Assembly (NCBI GenBank): GCA_902492205.1
Contig: CABUKU010000032.1
Location: 1 to 34,977, forward strand
Origin: an uncultured Bacteroides sp.
GTDB lineage: Bacteria > Bacteroidota > Bacteroidia > Bacteroidales > Bacteroidaceae
Direction: 5' to 3'
DNA: 34,977 nt
Both the position numbers and the translations under genes were made by a program. Below the pieces are notes generated by a model, which searched no databases, was not told where the DNA came from, and saw nothing but the letters and a program-made list of their open reading frames with translations. This document shows positions 1-7,965 of the stretch, piece after piece. Numbering within the stretch: the stretch's first letter is position 1; each line of letters begins with the position of its first letter.

Positions 1-147
1 TGTACACCGTCTCGCCTGTCAGTGTACACTGACTCACTTAAATGTCCCGTCGTTTACTCTTAATTGTCCTTATGTTTTTTTTAAATGACCTGTTGTTTTC
101 GGTTAAACATGCTGTTGATTGAAATAAACATGCAGTCGATTGAAATA
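1..147. repeat. Degenerate 21-22 bp periodic intergenic array
   Basis: Seven short cores are centred near positions 4, 25, 47, 69, 91, 112 and 133, so the spacing is 21-22 bp. The first two (TGTACAC at 1-7 and GTGTACA at 22-28) are reverse complements, and the second lies in a perfect 16 bp palindrome at 18-33 (GTCAGTGTACACTGAC). The next ones read ATGTCCCGTCG, TTGTCCTTATG, TGACCTGTTGT, ACATGCTGTTG and ACATGCAGTCG, each followed by a T-rich or A-rich linker. The last two units (105-125 and 126-146) differ at only three of 21 positions. The array may begin before the window. No protein is encoded here. The periodicity is seen directly; any function is unknown. Confidence 0.6.
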
Positions 148-303
148 ACTCTAACCATAAAAGTGCATCAAAAGTGAAGATAAAGTGGAGATTAGAAATG
201 TTAAACATTCACCGTAACTTATTTATAATGAAAAAACTAAATGTTAAATGAATATTTGAAGGTAAAAATAGAAAAAGTATTATTACTTGGTAAAAGAATG
301 AAG
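148..303. other. AT-rich non-coding spacer, nothing recognised
   Basis: This stretch follows the periodic array and lies downstream of the minus-strand gene at 304-951. I see no convincing reading frame, no strong hairpin with a T-run, and no consensus promoter. Confidence 0.5.
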
Positions 304-951
304 TTATTGCTTCACAAACCTGCCACCTTCCCAATCATAAACAATCTCACTACGTAAAAATGGCTTAAGCAATTTTGCCGATGCTTCATCTAAATAATCC
401 AATAATGTAGAACGGAATATTAATGAAGCATTATCAGGAGATAATTTTGCCTCCATCAAATTTATATCTATCATATTACGGGCGATAATAAAATCATCTT
501 GCTTTGATGCATCCGAAGGAGCCACCAGAAAATCATTTACCGAAGGCAAAGTGATATAACTATTTAAGTTTGCAGTACTGTAATCGGCAGAATAAAATTT
601 CAAATCACTGTCACAAGCTTCTCCGCAAACAGTATTTACCACACAAACAACATTTACGGAATCGTTGACCGGAAGCACTTTAAATTGTGTACTGCACCCT
701 AAAGCATCTTGCAAATAAATATAATCCTTTGTCAGAGTCTTCATTTCGGCATTCTCATCGAACTTGTTTTTCACGGCTGCTTTCATCTTACTCTCAAGAA
801 AGTCGGCAAAATCGGCACGATTTACTTTGGTCAGCAGTGGAGAAAGGGAATCGGGCATATTCACAAAGAAACTTTTTGCCGTCTGGGCTTGCACAGTTAC
901 AGCAAACAAAGAAACAAGAAAGAAATATAATATCTTTTTCATAACATGCAT
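304..951 (-). CDS. Exported DUF3256-like protein
   Basis: A 215-residue protein with an N-terminal signal peptide (KKILYFFLVSLFAVTVQAQ, cleavage likely near residue 23), so it should be periplasmic or outer-membrane associated. The body has a PDSLSPLLTKVNRADFADFL segment near residue 33 and reads like the Bacteroidetes DUF3256 family, for which no biochemical function is known to me. Met4 (position 942) would give a more standard signal peptide start and is an equally good initiation site. The gene appears monocistronic: a TATATTTG -7 element lies just upstream at 969-976, and the neighbouring TPR gene ends with its own terminator. Family naming is from memory and moderately sure; the exported nature is clear. 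Confidence 0.75.
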   Translation of the reverse strand: MHVMKKILYFFLVSLFAVTVQAQTAKSFFVNMPDSLSPLLTKVNRADFADFLESKMKAAVKNKFDENAEMKTLTKDYIYLQDALGCSTQFKVLPVNDSVNVVCVVNTVCGEACDSDLKFYSADYSTANLNSYITLPSVNDFLVAPSDASKQDDFIIARNMIDINLMEAKLSPDNASLIFRSTLLDYLDEASAKLLKPFLRSEIVYDWEGGRFVKQ

Positions 952-968
952 ATTCAGTATCAGTGATG

Positions 969-976
969 CAAATATA
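969..976 (-). promoter_or_regulatory. Candidate -7 element for the DUF3256-like gene
   Basis: On the minus strand this reads TATATTTG, matching the Bacteroidetes sigma-ABfr -7 consensus TAnnTTTG, about 17 bases before the ATG at 951. No good TTTG -33 element is seen at the expected distance. Confidence 0.4.
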
Positions 977-1023
977 CCACTATTAATGAAGTGGAGGGAT
1001 TTTTTATAACTTTATTTCAGATA

Positions 1024-1070
1024 AAAAGAAAAGGCTATCCTGAAATTTCATTTCAAGTCAGCCCTTTCTT
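1024..1070 (-). terminator. Rho-independent terminator of the TPR gene
   Basis: An imperfect stem (GGCT at 1033-1036 pairing with AGCC at 1060-1063, extended inward by TGAAA/TTTCA) is flanked by A-rich sequence on the left and T-rich sequence on the right. On the minus strand the hairpin is followed by TTTTCTTTTT, right after the TPR gene stop. The flanking T-run on the plus strand means it could work in both directions. Confidence 0.65.
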
Positions 1071-1093
1071 TTTTTGTCTTATAAATCAGCTTA

Positions 1094-1798
1094 TTATAAC
1101 TGAGTCTTTACTTGGTCTAAAATCTTTTTAATTTCAGCACGCTCCGGAGAAATAGCTACTGCTTCTTCCAGATAATCATTCGCTTTCTTAAAATCGGCAA
1201 CCGCCTTATCTTTATTTGCAGTTGCATTAGCTTTCAACAGGTTAGCTCCATTATTATAAAAGAGGACTCCCAAACTGTAAAGTGCATCCGTTTTCCATTT
1301 TTTACTTTGAAGGGTAGTCACTTCCTTGTAGTTCTCCTCTGCTTTGGCTACATTACCTTTCTTCTGGAAAGCCTGACCTGCTTTCAAATAATAAATAGCA
1401 TAAAGTTTTTCAAGAGTTGCATTACCCGGAACAGCCTTAAGACCTTCTTTCAAAGTCTCCACATACTTGGCAGTATTATTCATGTCACGATAAGCTCCGG
1501 CTTTGCCCACATAAGCATTTGCCACACTGTAATTCTTCTGAATAGCTATATCGAAATATTTGGCTGCATCCGCATATTTTTTCACATTGTCGGCACATAC
1601 ACCACAATTAAAAGCAATTACCGAATCCTGATTATTAGTCAATTCCAAATACTTACTGAACTTATCAAAAGCAACAGCATAGTTCTTTGCGTTCAAAGCC
1701 TCGGCACCCTCATTTCTCAACTGATTGGGATCCGGTGTTTGTGCAAAAGAGTTGTTTACCGTAAAGAATAAAGCTGCTAATAAAAAAAGTTTTTTCAT
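1094..1798 (-). CDS. Exported tetratricopeptide-repeat protein
   Basis: A 234-residue protein with a clean signal peptide (MKKLFLLAALFFTVNNSFAQ) followed almost entirely by TPR-type helical pairs. Repeats are visible at about residues 25-54 (EALNAKNYAVAFDKFSKYLE), 60-89 (KKYADAAKYFDIAIQKN), 93-126 and 131-164 (KKGNVAKAEENYKEV), with a last, longer pair to the C-terminus containing a lysine-rich insertion. TPR domains scaffold protein contacts, so this is probably a periplasmic or envelope adaptor; no partner can be named. It has its own complete promoter and terminator, so it is likely transcribed alone. Confidence 0.85.
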   Translation of the reverse strand: MKKLFLLAALFFTVNNSFAQTPDPNQLRNEGAEALNAKNYAVAFDKFSKYLELTNNQDSVIAFNCGVCADNVKKYADAAKYFDIAIQKNYSVANAYVGKAGAYRDMNNTAKYVETLKEGLKAVPGNATLEKLYAIYYLKAGQAFQKKGNVAKAEENYKEVTTLQSKKWKTDALYSLGVLFYNNGANLLKANATANKDKAVADFKKANDYLEEAVAISPERAEIKKILDQVKTQL

Positions 1799-1831
1799 AA
1801 TAATAAATAGTTTTTTTAGTTACGTGATTTT

Positions 1832-1863
1832 CAAATTTAGGAGCTACACACATAACTCGCAAA
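1832..1863 (-). promoter_or_regulatory. Bacteroides-type promoter of the TPR gene
   Basis: On the minus strand a TTTG -33 element (1860-1863) and a TAAATTTG -7 element (1832-1839) are separated by 20 bases. This fits the Bacteroides promoter consensus in both elements and in spacing, and lies about 35 bases upstream of the ATG at 1798. Confidence 0.7.
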
Positions 1864-1930
1864 CCCTTTTGTATCTTTTGTTATTTTTGAAGTTCTGATA
1901 ACAATAGTTACAGTAACTTAAATCCATAAA

Positions 1931-2830
1931 TTACCGACTACCTAAATATAAGAATATCATGCCGATAAGTACTAATAATAAATCAACAGCCTTGCTTTTT
2001 AAGTTCTTTTCGTGGAAAAGCATCGCCCCGAATATAAACGAAACGATAACACTTCCCCGGCGAATCATCGACACGATGGAAATCATGGAATCTTCAAGGC
2101 TGAGAGAGTAGAAATAAACAAAATCGGCAGCAGACAGGAATATGGATATTAAAATAATTGACCAATGCCAATGAAAGGGAGTGGATGCTTTTCGTTTAGG
2201 CCACCAAAGCAACATCAGAATACCTCCCATCATGAAAAGTTGATAAATATTATACCACGATTGTACCACCATGCGGTCAAATCTTCCCATCAGGAATTTA
2301 TCATACAATCCGCTAACAGCACCGGTCACAGCAGCCAACACAATAAAAAATATCCATTTGTTGTGACGAAAATCAATTCCTTCCTTTTTACCCGAACGGC
2401 TAAGCATGAAAAAAGAAATAACTGCCAATAACACACCAATCCATTGATACAGGTTCAGACGTTCACCAAACACCAGCATTGCTCCTACAAGCACCATCAC
2501 CGGACGGGTTGCATTAATAGGACCTACAATGGTAATAGGCAGATGTTTCATACCGAAATAGCCGAATATCCATGATGAAAGAACGATGACAGATTTCAAC
2601 ACTACAAACTTCTGAACATCCCAGCCTTCCTGTGGAACAAAAAAGATAGTATTATTCAAAGTCTCAGGCTTCCAAACAGAAAGTAGAATAAAAGGAAGAA
2701 ATATCAGACTGGAAAAAAGAGTATTGAGAAACAACACGGGAATTACCGCATTATCTTTAAGAGACTGTTTCTTGAATACATCATAAAAGCCCAACAGAAC
2801 TGCCGAAGTAAAGGCCAAAAGTAACCACAT
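1931..2830 (-). CDS. EamA/DMT-family membrane transporter
   Basis: A 299-residue, very hydrophobic protein with about ten predicted membrane segments in two halves, as in the drug/metabolite transporter (EamA) superfamily. The first half opens with LLLAFTSAVLLGFYDVFKKQ. The end of each half carries the prolonged hydrophobic stretch typical of EamA repeats (PITIVGPINATRPVMVLVGA, and SMIRRGSVIVSFIFGAMLFHEK with the conserved E before the last helices). These proteins export or take up small molecules in the inner membrane, but the substrate cannot be read from sequence. The start codon lies 2 bases after the truA stop, so it is translated from the same message as truA and the M15-like lipoprotein. 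Confidence 0.85.
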   Translation of the reverse strand: MWLLLAFTSAVLLGFYDVFKKQSLKDNAVIPVLFLNTLFSSLIFLPFILLSVWKPETLNNTIFFVPQEGWDVQKFVVLKSVIVLSSWIFGYFGMKHLPITIVGPINATRPVMVLVGAMLVFGERLNLYQWIGVLLAVISFFMLSRSGKKEGIDFRHNKWIFFIVLAAVTGAVSGLYDKFLMGRFDRMVVQSWYNIYQLFMMGGILMLLWWPKRKASTPFHWHWSIILISIFLSAADFVYFYSLSLEDSMISIVSMIRRGSVIVSFIFGAMLFHEKNLKSKAVDLLLVLIGMIFLYLGSR

Positions 2831-2832
2831 AA

Positions 2833-3618
2833 TTAATTGAAAGTTGGGAGTTGAAAATTAAGAGTTTCTTCAAATATATCTTCCGAATAACCTATATCTA
2901 CCAAAAATAATGCCTGACCGGGCACAGATGTACCTGCTATTCCCCGGTTTTTGCCTTCTATCACTTTACGGAAACCTTCGATTGTGAGTTTTCCTTTGCC
3001 TACTTCCAACAATGTACCTACAATAGCTCTCACCATATTACGCAAAAAACGATCCGCTTTTACCGTAAATACCCAATTGCAGTCATCTATCCGGGTCCAT
3101 TCCGCATGCATTATCTTACAGTTGTTTGTCTTTACATCCGTATGCAGTTTACTGAAACTGGTAAAATCGGTATAATCAAATAAAGTGGCTGCCGCTTTAT
3201 TCATTGCATCAAAATCAAGCGAACCAAACATACGGTACTTTAAATGACGGTTAAACGGATATTTTACCGTAGTAACGTAATACTTATAAGTACGATAAGT
3301 TGCATCAAAACGGGCATGGGCTTCGGGAAGTACTTTACGAACACCATATACGGAAATATCAGGTGGCAACAAGCGGTTCAGTTTATCTGTCAATGTATTC
3401 AAATCAACCACTTCTCCCTCAAAATCAAAATGCGCTACCATCAATGAAGCGTGTACTCCGGCATCCGTACGTCCCGCCCCTATCACTTCAATATCAGAAC
3501 GAAGATAAGTAGAAAGAGCTTTCATCAATTCTTCCTGTACACTGATACCATTGGGTTGTATCTGCCAACCATGATAGTTGGTCCCCTCATAAGCCAAATA
3601 GATAAAATATCTCTGCAT
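2833..3618 (-). CDS. truA: tRNA pseudouridine(38-40) synthase TruA
   Basis: A 261-residue protein of normal TruA length. It converts uridines 38-40 in the anticodon arm of tRNAs to pseudouridine. The catalytic motif GAGRTDAGVHA is present with the nucleophilic aspartate at residue 52. The N-terminal FIYLAYEGTNYHGWQIQPNG, the RTYKYYV strand and FLRNMVRAIVGTLLEVGKGK near residue 210 are all family signatures. It is the middle gene of a tight minus-strand unit, 7 bases after the M15-like lipoprotein and 2 bases before the DMT transporter. Confidence 0.95.
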   Translation of the reverse strand: MQRYFIYLAYEGTNYHGWQIQPNGISVQEELMKALSTYLRSDIEVIGAGRTDAGVHASLMVAHFDFEGEVVDLNTLTDKLNRLLPPDISVYGVRKVLPEAHARFDATYRTYKYYVTTVKYPFNRHLKYRMFGSLDFDAMNKAAATLFDYTDFTSFSKLHTDVKTNNCKIMHAEWTRIDDCNWVFTVKADRFLRNMVRAIVGTLLEVGKGKLTIEGFRKVIEGKNRGIAGTSVPGQALFLVDIGYSEDIFEETLNFQLPTFN

Positions 3619-3625
3619 ACCTTTT

Positions 3626-4285
3626 TTATCTTGCTGTGATATGAAAACATCCTTGTTTCAATTCATACTTCACATAGCAACGATCCCATTTCTTCAAATC
3701 GCGCAACACTTCTGCCAATACAAGTTTAAGAGTATCGGCACCCACATCTTGCATGGGGCGCTCACTCTCCACCTTCTTGAAGCGGCGGTAACTTACATCG
3801 AATGTCGTGCCATAATAATGTGCCGAATTAAGCGAAGCATTTCCATTGCGTTTACGTAAGCGTTTCACATCATTTTTGGTTCTCAACACAGAAGTAACAA
3901 TAATCAGATTGGGATTTAATCCTTTTGACTCTAACGAATCCAAGAAATTAGATCCGATCCTCGTCAGCAAAACACTTGCTTGTGGAACTAAATAGGGTAT
4001 GGAATGAGTAAGAGAGTCCATAGCAAAGAAGCCATTCTCCCTGATACGAAGCAAACGCCTTTTCAGGCTATCCGCTTCTTCACGGTTTTCAATCGGGCTA
4101 ATACCGATTTTTTGAGCAGAAGAAAGGTGTATCTCATTTAAATCACCAAAAGCCCGGCGATAACTGGTAACTCCCTTTATATTTCTGGGAGTATTGAGTT
4201 TAAAAGAAGTATCTTTTTTTTCTTTGCAACTTATCTGGAGGAATGCCAACAAAAACAGCGGAAGAAGGTAATAGATTCTATTCAT
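3626..4285 (-). CDS. Lipoprotein with M15-like (DUF5715-type) fold
   Basis: Starting at the ATG at 4285 the protein has 219 residues and a lipoprotein signal (MNRIYYLLPLFLLAFLQISC, lipid on Cys20). An upstream in-frame TTG at 4303 is less likely because it would spoil this signal. TSVLRT (131-136), SAHYYGTTFDVSY (154-166, His156 and Asp163) and a C-terminal CFHITAR (His215) together mimic the layout of zinc D-Ala-D-Ala carboxypeptidases of the M15 group (SxHxxGxxxD, then HxH). The second half of the usual E..HxH site is reduced to FHI, so activity is uncertain. I recall this family as DUF5715 in Bacteroidetes. It heads the truA / DMT unit. Confidence 0.7.
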   Translation of the reverse strand: MNRIYYLLPLFLLAFLQISCKEKKDTSFKLNTPRNIKGVTSYRRAFGDLNEIHLSSAQKIGISPIENREEADSLKRRLLRIRENGFFAMDSLTHSIPYLVPQASVLLTRIGSNFLDSLESKGLNPNLIIVTSVLRTKNDVKRLRKRNGNASLNSAHYYGTTFDVSYRRFKKVESERPMQDVGADTLKLVLAEVLRDLKKWDRCYVKYELKQGCFHITAR

Positions 4286-4326
4286 AACTGTAACTCTACA
4301 CAAATCATCTTTTTCTTTTCAAGCCA

Positions 4327-4334
4327 CAAAGATA
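4327..4334 (-). promoter_or_regulatory. Candidate -7 element for the lipoprotein-truA-DMT unit
   Basis: The minus strand reads TATCTTTG, an exact TAnnTTTG match, about 41 bases upstream of the ATG at 4285. The -33 region is only T-rich. It lies back-to-back with the phoH promoter. Confidence 0.5.
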
Positions 4335-4409
4335 ATTCAAAAAACATTTTGATAAAAGCGTTCTGCAAATTTATTCAGCCGGAAAAGGCAAACTATCGAA
4401 ACGATTGAT

Positions 4410-4417
4410 TAAATTTG
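4410..4417 (+). promoter_or_regulatory. Candidate -7 element for phoH
   Basis: TAAATTTG matches TAnnTTTG exactly and sits 23 bases before the phoH ATG at 4441. I see no clear TTTG about 20 bases further upstream. Confidence 0.5.
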
Positions 4418-4440
4418 CAGTCATAATTTAAACGAGTTGA

Positions 4441-5415
4441 ATGATAGAAAAACTTATAGTTCTCGAGGATATTGATCCTGTCATTTTTTACGGCGTAAAC
4501 AACGCTAATATTCAATTAATTAAAGCTTTATATCCAAAGCTGAGAATTGTCGCCCGGGGTAATGTCATTAAAGTATTAGGCGATGAAGAAGAGATGTGCG
4601 CATTCGAAGAAAGTATTCTTGCATTAGAAAAGTATTGCGTACAATATAATAACCTGAAAGAAGAAACCATTATAGACGTTATAAAAGGGAATGCTCCGCA
4701 GGCTGAAAAAGCCGGTGATGTGATTGTATTCAGCGTCACAGGTAAACCGATTATTCCCCGAAGCGATAATCAATTGAAGCTCGTAAAAGAGTTTGAGAAG
4801 AATGATATGCTATTCGCCATCGGTCCTGCCGGATCGGGGAAGACATATACAGCCATTGCACTTGCTGTACGGGCTTTAAAGAATAAAGAAATAAAAAAAA
4901 TCATTCTAAGTCGCCCTGCAGTAGAAGCCGGAGAAAAGTTAGGCTTCCTTCCCGGAGATATGAAAGATAAAATAGATCCTTATCTACAACCTCTCTATGA
5001 TGCACTGCAAGATATGATTCCGGCAGCCAAACTAAAAGAATACATGGAATTGAATATCATCCAGATTGCGCCACTGGCTTTTATGCGCGGACGTACACTG
5101 AATGATGCAGTCGTTATTCTCGACGAAGCACAGAATACCACAACCCAACAAATAAAAATGTTCCTTACCCGTATGGGTATGAACACTAAAATGATTGTTA
5201 CAGGTGACATGACTCAGATAGATTTACCAACTTCACAAACATCGGGATTGATACATGCATTGCATATCCTGAAAGGAGTAAAAGGTATCAGTTTCATCGA
5301 ATTGAACAAGAAAGATATTGTCCGCCATAAGTTGGTGACACGGATAGTAGAAGCTTATGAAAAGTTTGAAGAAAAGCAAAAAGCTGAGAAAGCAAACAAA
5401 AAGAAATTAGAATAA
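4441..5415 (+). CDS. phoH: PhoH-family ATPase
   Basis: A 324-residue cytoplasmic P-loop ATPase of the PhoH/PhoL family, thought to act in RNA metabolism. Walker A is GPAGSGKT (residues 128-135) and Walker B is VVILDEAQN (224-232), followed by the family motif MFLTRMGMNTKMIVTGDMTQ and the QTSGLIHAL sensor region. The N-terminal 100 residues form the KH-like region that precedes the ATPase core in this family. The C-terminus is lysine-rich. purC follows after 23 bases on the same strand. Confidence 0.93.
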   Translation: MIEKLIVLEDIDPVIFYGVNNANIQLIKALYPKLRIVARGNVIKVLGDEEEMCAFEESILALEKYCVQYNNLKEETIIDVIKGNAPQAEKAGDVIVFSVTGKPIIPRSDNQLKLVKEFEKNDMLFAIGPAGSGKTYTAIALAVRALKNKEIKKIILSRPAVEAGEKLGFLPGDMKDKIDPYLQPLYDALQDMIPAAKLKEYMELNIIQIAPLAFMRGRTLNDAVVILDEAQNTTTQQIKMFLTRMGMNTKMIVTGDMTQIDLPTSQTSGLIHALHILKGVKGISFIELNKKDIVRHKLVTRIVEAYEKFEEKQKAEKANKKKLE

Positions 5416-5438
5416 TCATTTAATTTAAAAATACAACT

Positions 5439-6383
5439 ATGAGTAAAGCATTAGTAAGAACAGATTTTAATTTCAAAGGACAGAAAAACGTTTATCATGG
5501 AAAAGTACGTGATGTATATAACATCAACGGTGACAAACTTGTGATGGTAGCTACTGACCGTATTTCGGCTTTCGACGTAGTATTACCGGAAGGTATTCCC
5601 TATAAAGGACAAATGTTGAATCAGATTGCAGCTAAGTTTTTAGATGCTACAACAGATATTTGCCCGAACTGGAAACTTGCTACTCCCGATCCAATGGTGA
5701 CAGTAGGTGTTCTTTGTGAAGGTTTTCCGGTAGAAATGATTGTACGCGGTTATCTTTGCGGCAGTGCATGGCGTGCATATAAAAGCGGAGTTCGCGAAAT
5801 CTGTGGCGTGAAGCTTCCCGAAGGAATGAAAGAAAACCAGAAATTTCCGGAACCAATCGTTACTCCTACTACCAAAGCTGAAATAGGACTTCACGATGAA
5901 GACATCTCCAAAGAAGAAATCTTGAAACAAGGGTTGGCTACTCCCGAAGAATATGCTATTCTGGAAAAATATACACTTGCCCTTTTCAAAAGAGGAACTG
6001 AAATTGCAGCAGAACGCGGACTTATTCTGGTTGATACCAAATATGAATTCGGAAAACATAATGGCACTATCTATCTGATGGATGAAATTCATACTCCGGA
6101 CTCTAGTCGTTATTTCTATTCGGATGGCTACCAGGAACGTTTTGATAAAGGCGAAGCACAAAAGCAACTTTCAAAAGAATTCGTTCGTGAATGGTTGATG
6201 GAAAATGGTTTCCAAGGAAAAGACGGACAGAAAGTTCCTGAAATGACTCCTGAAATTGTGGAAAGCATCAGCAACCGTTACATTGAACTTTACGAGCACA
6301 TTGTTGGAGAAAAATTCGTAAAAGAAGACACCAGCAACATTGCAGAACGTATTGAGAAGAACGTAACTGAATACTTGAAATAA
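5439..6383 (+). CDS. purC: SAICAR synthetase (phosphoribosylaminoimidazole-succinocarboxamide synthase)
   Basis: A 314-residue enzyme that joins aspartate to CAIR in purine biosynthesis, using ATP. Signatures include GKVRDVYNINGDKLVMVATDRISAFD at the N-terminus (trimmed here: the key part is GKVRDVY), the RGYLCGSAWRAY segment, LILVDTKYEFGK and the DEIHTPDSSRYF motif near residue 230. The length is that of the longer, yeast-like PurC form common in Bacteroidetes rather than the 237-residue E. coli form. purM, another pathway gene, lies separately at 15755. Confidence 0.96.
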   Translation: MSKALVRTDFNFKGQKNVYHGKVRDVYNINGDKLVMVATDRISAFDVVLPEGIPYKGQMLNQIAAKFLDATTDICPNWKLATPDPMVTVGVLCEGFPVEMIVRGYLCGSAWRAYKSGVREICGVKLPEGMKENQKFPEPIVTPTTKAEIGLHDEDISKEEILKQGLATPEEYAILEKYTLALFKRGTEIAAERGLILVDTKYEFGKHNGTIYLMDEIHTPDSSRYFYSDGYQERFDKGEAQKQLSKEFVREWLMENGFQGKDGQKVPEMTPEIVESISNRYIELYEHIVGEKFVKEDTSNIAERIEKNVTEYLK

Positions 6384-6388
6384 TTAAC

Positions 6389-6449
6389 AATTGACAATTG
6401 ACAGTTCCTTGCGGTATTGTCAATTGTCAATTATCAATTGTCAATTAAT
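6389..6449. repeat. Inverted heptad repeats between purC and menG
   Basis: Left of centre are copies of GACAATT-like heptads; right of centre are four heptads of the type GTCAATT (one is ATCAATT). They form a perfect 15 bp inverted repeat: AATTGACAATTGACA at 6389-6403 and its complement at 6418-6432, with a 14-base loop containing CCTTGCGG. In RNA this gives a hairpin directly before the menG start at 6454. No T-run follows, so it is not a classical terminator; it may modulate message stability or translation. Confidence 0.75.
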
Positions 6450-6453
6450 AAAA

Positions 6454-7191
6454 ATGAACTACCCACAAGAAAATATCAAACCTTACAACGATAACGAAAA
6501 GAAAGGTGCACAGGTAGAAAAAATGTTTGATAACATTGCTCATGCCTACGACCAACTGAATCATACCCTATCATTGGGAATAGATAAAAGTTGGAGACGG
6601 AAAGCAATAGCATGGCTCAAACCTTTCAAGCCTCAGCGCGTTATGGATGTAGCCACAGGAACCGGCGATTTCGCTCTTCAAGCCTATCGGGACTTGTTAC
6701 CTGAACAGCTTATCGGGACGGATATATCCGAAGGAATGATGAATGTGGGAAGAGAAAAAGTCAAAAAAGCAGGGTTAGAAGGAAAAATATCGTTTGCAAA
6801 GGAAGACTGTACAAGGCTTTCTTATCAAGAGAGCAGTTTTGATGCCATTACGGTTGCTTTCGGTATTCGTAATTTTGAGGATTTAGACGAGGGACTGGCT
6901 GAAATGCACAGAGTATTGCAACCCGGCGGACATCTTGTCATCCTTGAACTTACAACTCCCGATAGATTCCCAATGAAACAATTATATCACATCTATTCCA
7001 AGATTGTGATACCTACTCTGGGCAAACTGTTTTCAAAAGATAACAGCGCATACACTTATTTACCACAGTCTATAAAAGCATTTCCGCAAGGTGAAATAAT
7101 GAAAGACATTATTCAAAAAGCCGGATTTAAGGAAGTGGCTTTTAAACGGCTGACTTTGGGTATCTGCACTCTTTACATGGCTACAAAGTAA
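6454..7191 (+). CDS. menG: Demethylmenaquinone methyltransferase (MenG/UbiE)
   Basis: I place the start at 6454, giving 245 residues (MNYPQENIKPYN...). An in-frame ATG at 6391 would add 21 residues encoded by the heptad repeat and is very unlikely. The enzyme methylates demethylmenaquinone to menaquinone using S-adenosylmethionine. The AdoMet motif is RVMDVATGTGDFALQ, and the family motifs DAITVAFGIRNFEDLDEGL and HLVILELTTPDRFPMKQLY are intact, as is the YTYLPQSIKAFP segment. Menaquinone is the quinone used by anaerobic Bacteroides respiration. Confidence 0.94.
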   Translation: MNYPQENIKPYNDNEKKGAQVEKMFDNIAHAYDQLNHTLSLGIDKSWRRKAIAWLKPFKPQRVMDVATGTGDFALQAYRDLLPEQLIGTDISEGMMNVGREKVKKAGLEGKISFAKEDCTRLSYQESSFDAITVAFGIRNFEDLDEGLAEMHRVLQPGGHLVILELTTPDRFPMKQLYHIYSKIVIPTLGKLFSKDNSAYTYLPQSIKAFPQGEIMKDIIQKAGFKEVAFKRLTLGICTLYMATK

Positions 7192-7214
7192 AATAATCAA
7201 TAAATAAAAACCTT

Positions 7215-7958
7215 ATGGATAAATACGGCTTAATCGGCTATCCACTGAAACATTCGTTTTCAGTCAATTATTTCAATGAAAAGTTTAATTCAGAAGGTAT
7301 CGATGCTGAATATGTAAACTTTGAAATACCTTCTATCAACGAACTGCCCGATGTCATTAAAGACAATCCTAATTTGAAGGGATTGAATGTAACCATTCCC
7401 TATAAAGAAAAGGTTATTTCTTATCTTGACGAGCTTGATAAAGATGCTCAAGCCATTGGTGCCGTTAATGTAATAAAGATTATCCGTCAACCCAAAGGGA
7501 AATATAAACTTATCGGTTACAATTCCGATATTATCGGTTTCACAGAATCCATTGAGCCACTCTTGGAACCACACCATAAAAAAGCTCTTATTCTAGGAAC
7601 GGGAGGAGCTTCAAAAGCTGTATTCCACGGATTAAAGAACTTGGGAATAGAGGCCAAATATGTATCACGTACTCCGGCAGCCGGAATGTTGTCCTATGAA
7701 GAACTTACCCCGGAAATAATGGCCGAATACACAATAATTGTAAATGGTACTCCTGTAGGAATGTATCCTAAAGTGGATTTCTGCCCGGATATTCCTTATG
7801 AATATCTCACTCCGAACCATCTCTTATATGATTTGTTATATAACCCGAATGTCACCTTGTTCATGAAGAAAGGCGAACAACACGGTGCTAAAACAAAGAA
7901 CGGGCTGGAAATGCTATTACTGCAAGCTTTCGCTGCATGGGAGATCTGGCATAAATAA
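7215..7958 (+). CDS. aroE: Shikimate dehydrogenase
   Basis: A 247-residue NADPH-dependent enzyme reducing 3-dehydroshikimate to shikimate in aromatic amino acid synthesis. Substrate-binding motifs are GYPLKHSFSVNYFNEKF at the N-terminus and NVTIPYKEKV, which holds the catalytic lysine; the catalytic aspartate lies in GYNSDIIGF. The nucleotide-binding loop is ILGTGGASKAV (near residues 124-134), followed by VNGTPVGMYP and a C-terminal KNGLEMLLLQAFAAWEIW. It is slightly shorter than E. coli AroE (272), usual for this phylum. It follows menG by 23 bases and precedes the hydrolase by 7 bases. Confidence 0.94.
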   Translation: MDKYGLIGYPLKHSFSVNYFNEKFNSEGIDAEYVNFEIPSINELPDVIKDNPNLKGLNVTIPYKEKVISYLDELDKDAQAIGAVNVIKIIRQPKGKYKLIGYNSDIIGFTESIEPLLEPHHKKALILGTGGASKAVFHGLKNLGIEAKYVSRTPAAGMLSYEELTPEIMAEYTIIVNGTPVGMYPKVDFCPDIPYEYLTPNHLLYDLLYNPNVTLFMKKGEQHGAKTKNGLEMLLLQAFAAWEIWHK

Positions 7959-7965
7959 AATCATT

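Noticed and set aside
5640..6167. A 175-residue frame on the minus strand inside purC
   Set aside because: It is fully antisense to a clear purC gene, with no family features and no promoter.
6391..6453. N-terminal extension of menG
   Set aside because: The extra 21 residues are encoded by an inverted heptad repeat, whereas family homology begins after the Met at 6454.
7885..7965. Longer start for the alpha/beta hydrolase
   Set aside because: It overlaps aroE by 74 bases and hides the membrane anchor that starts at 7966.
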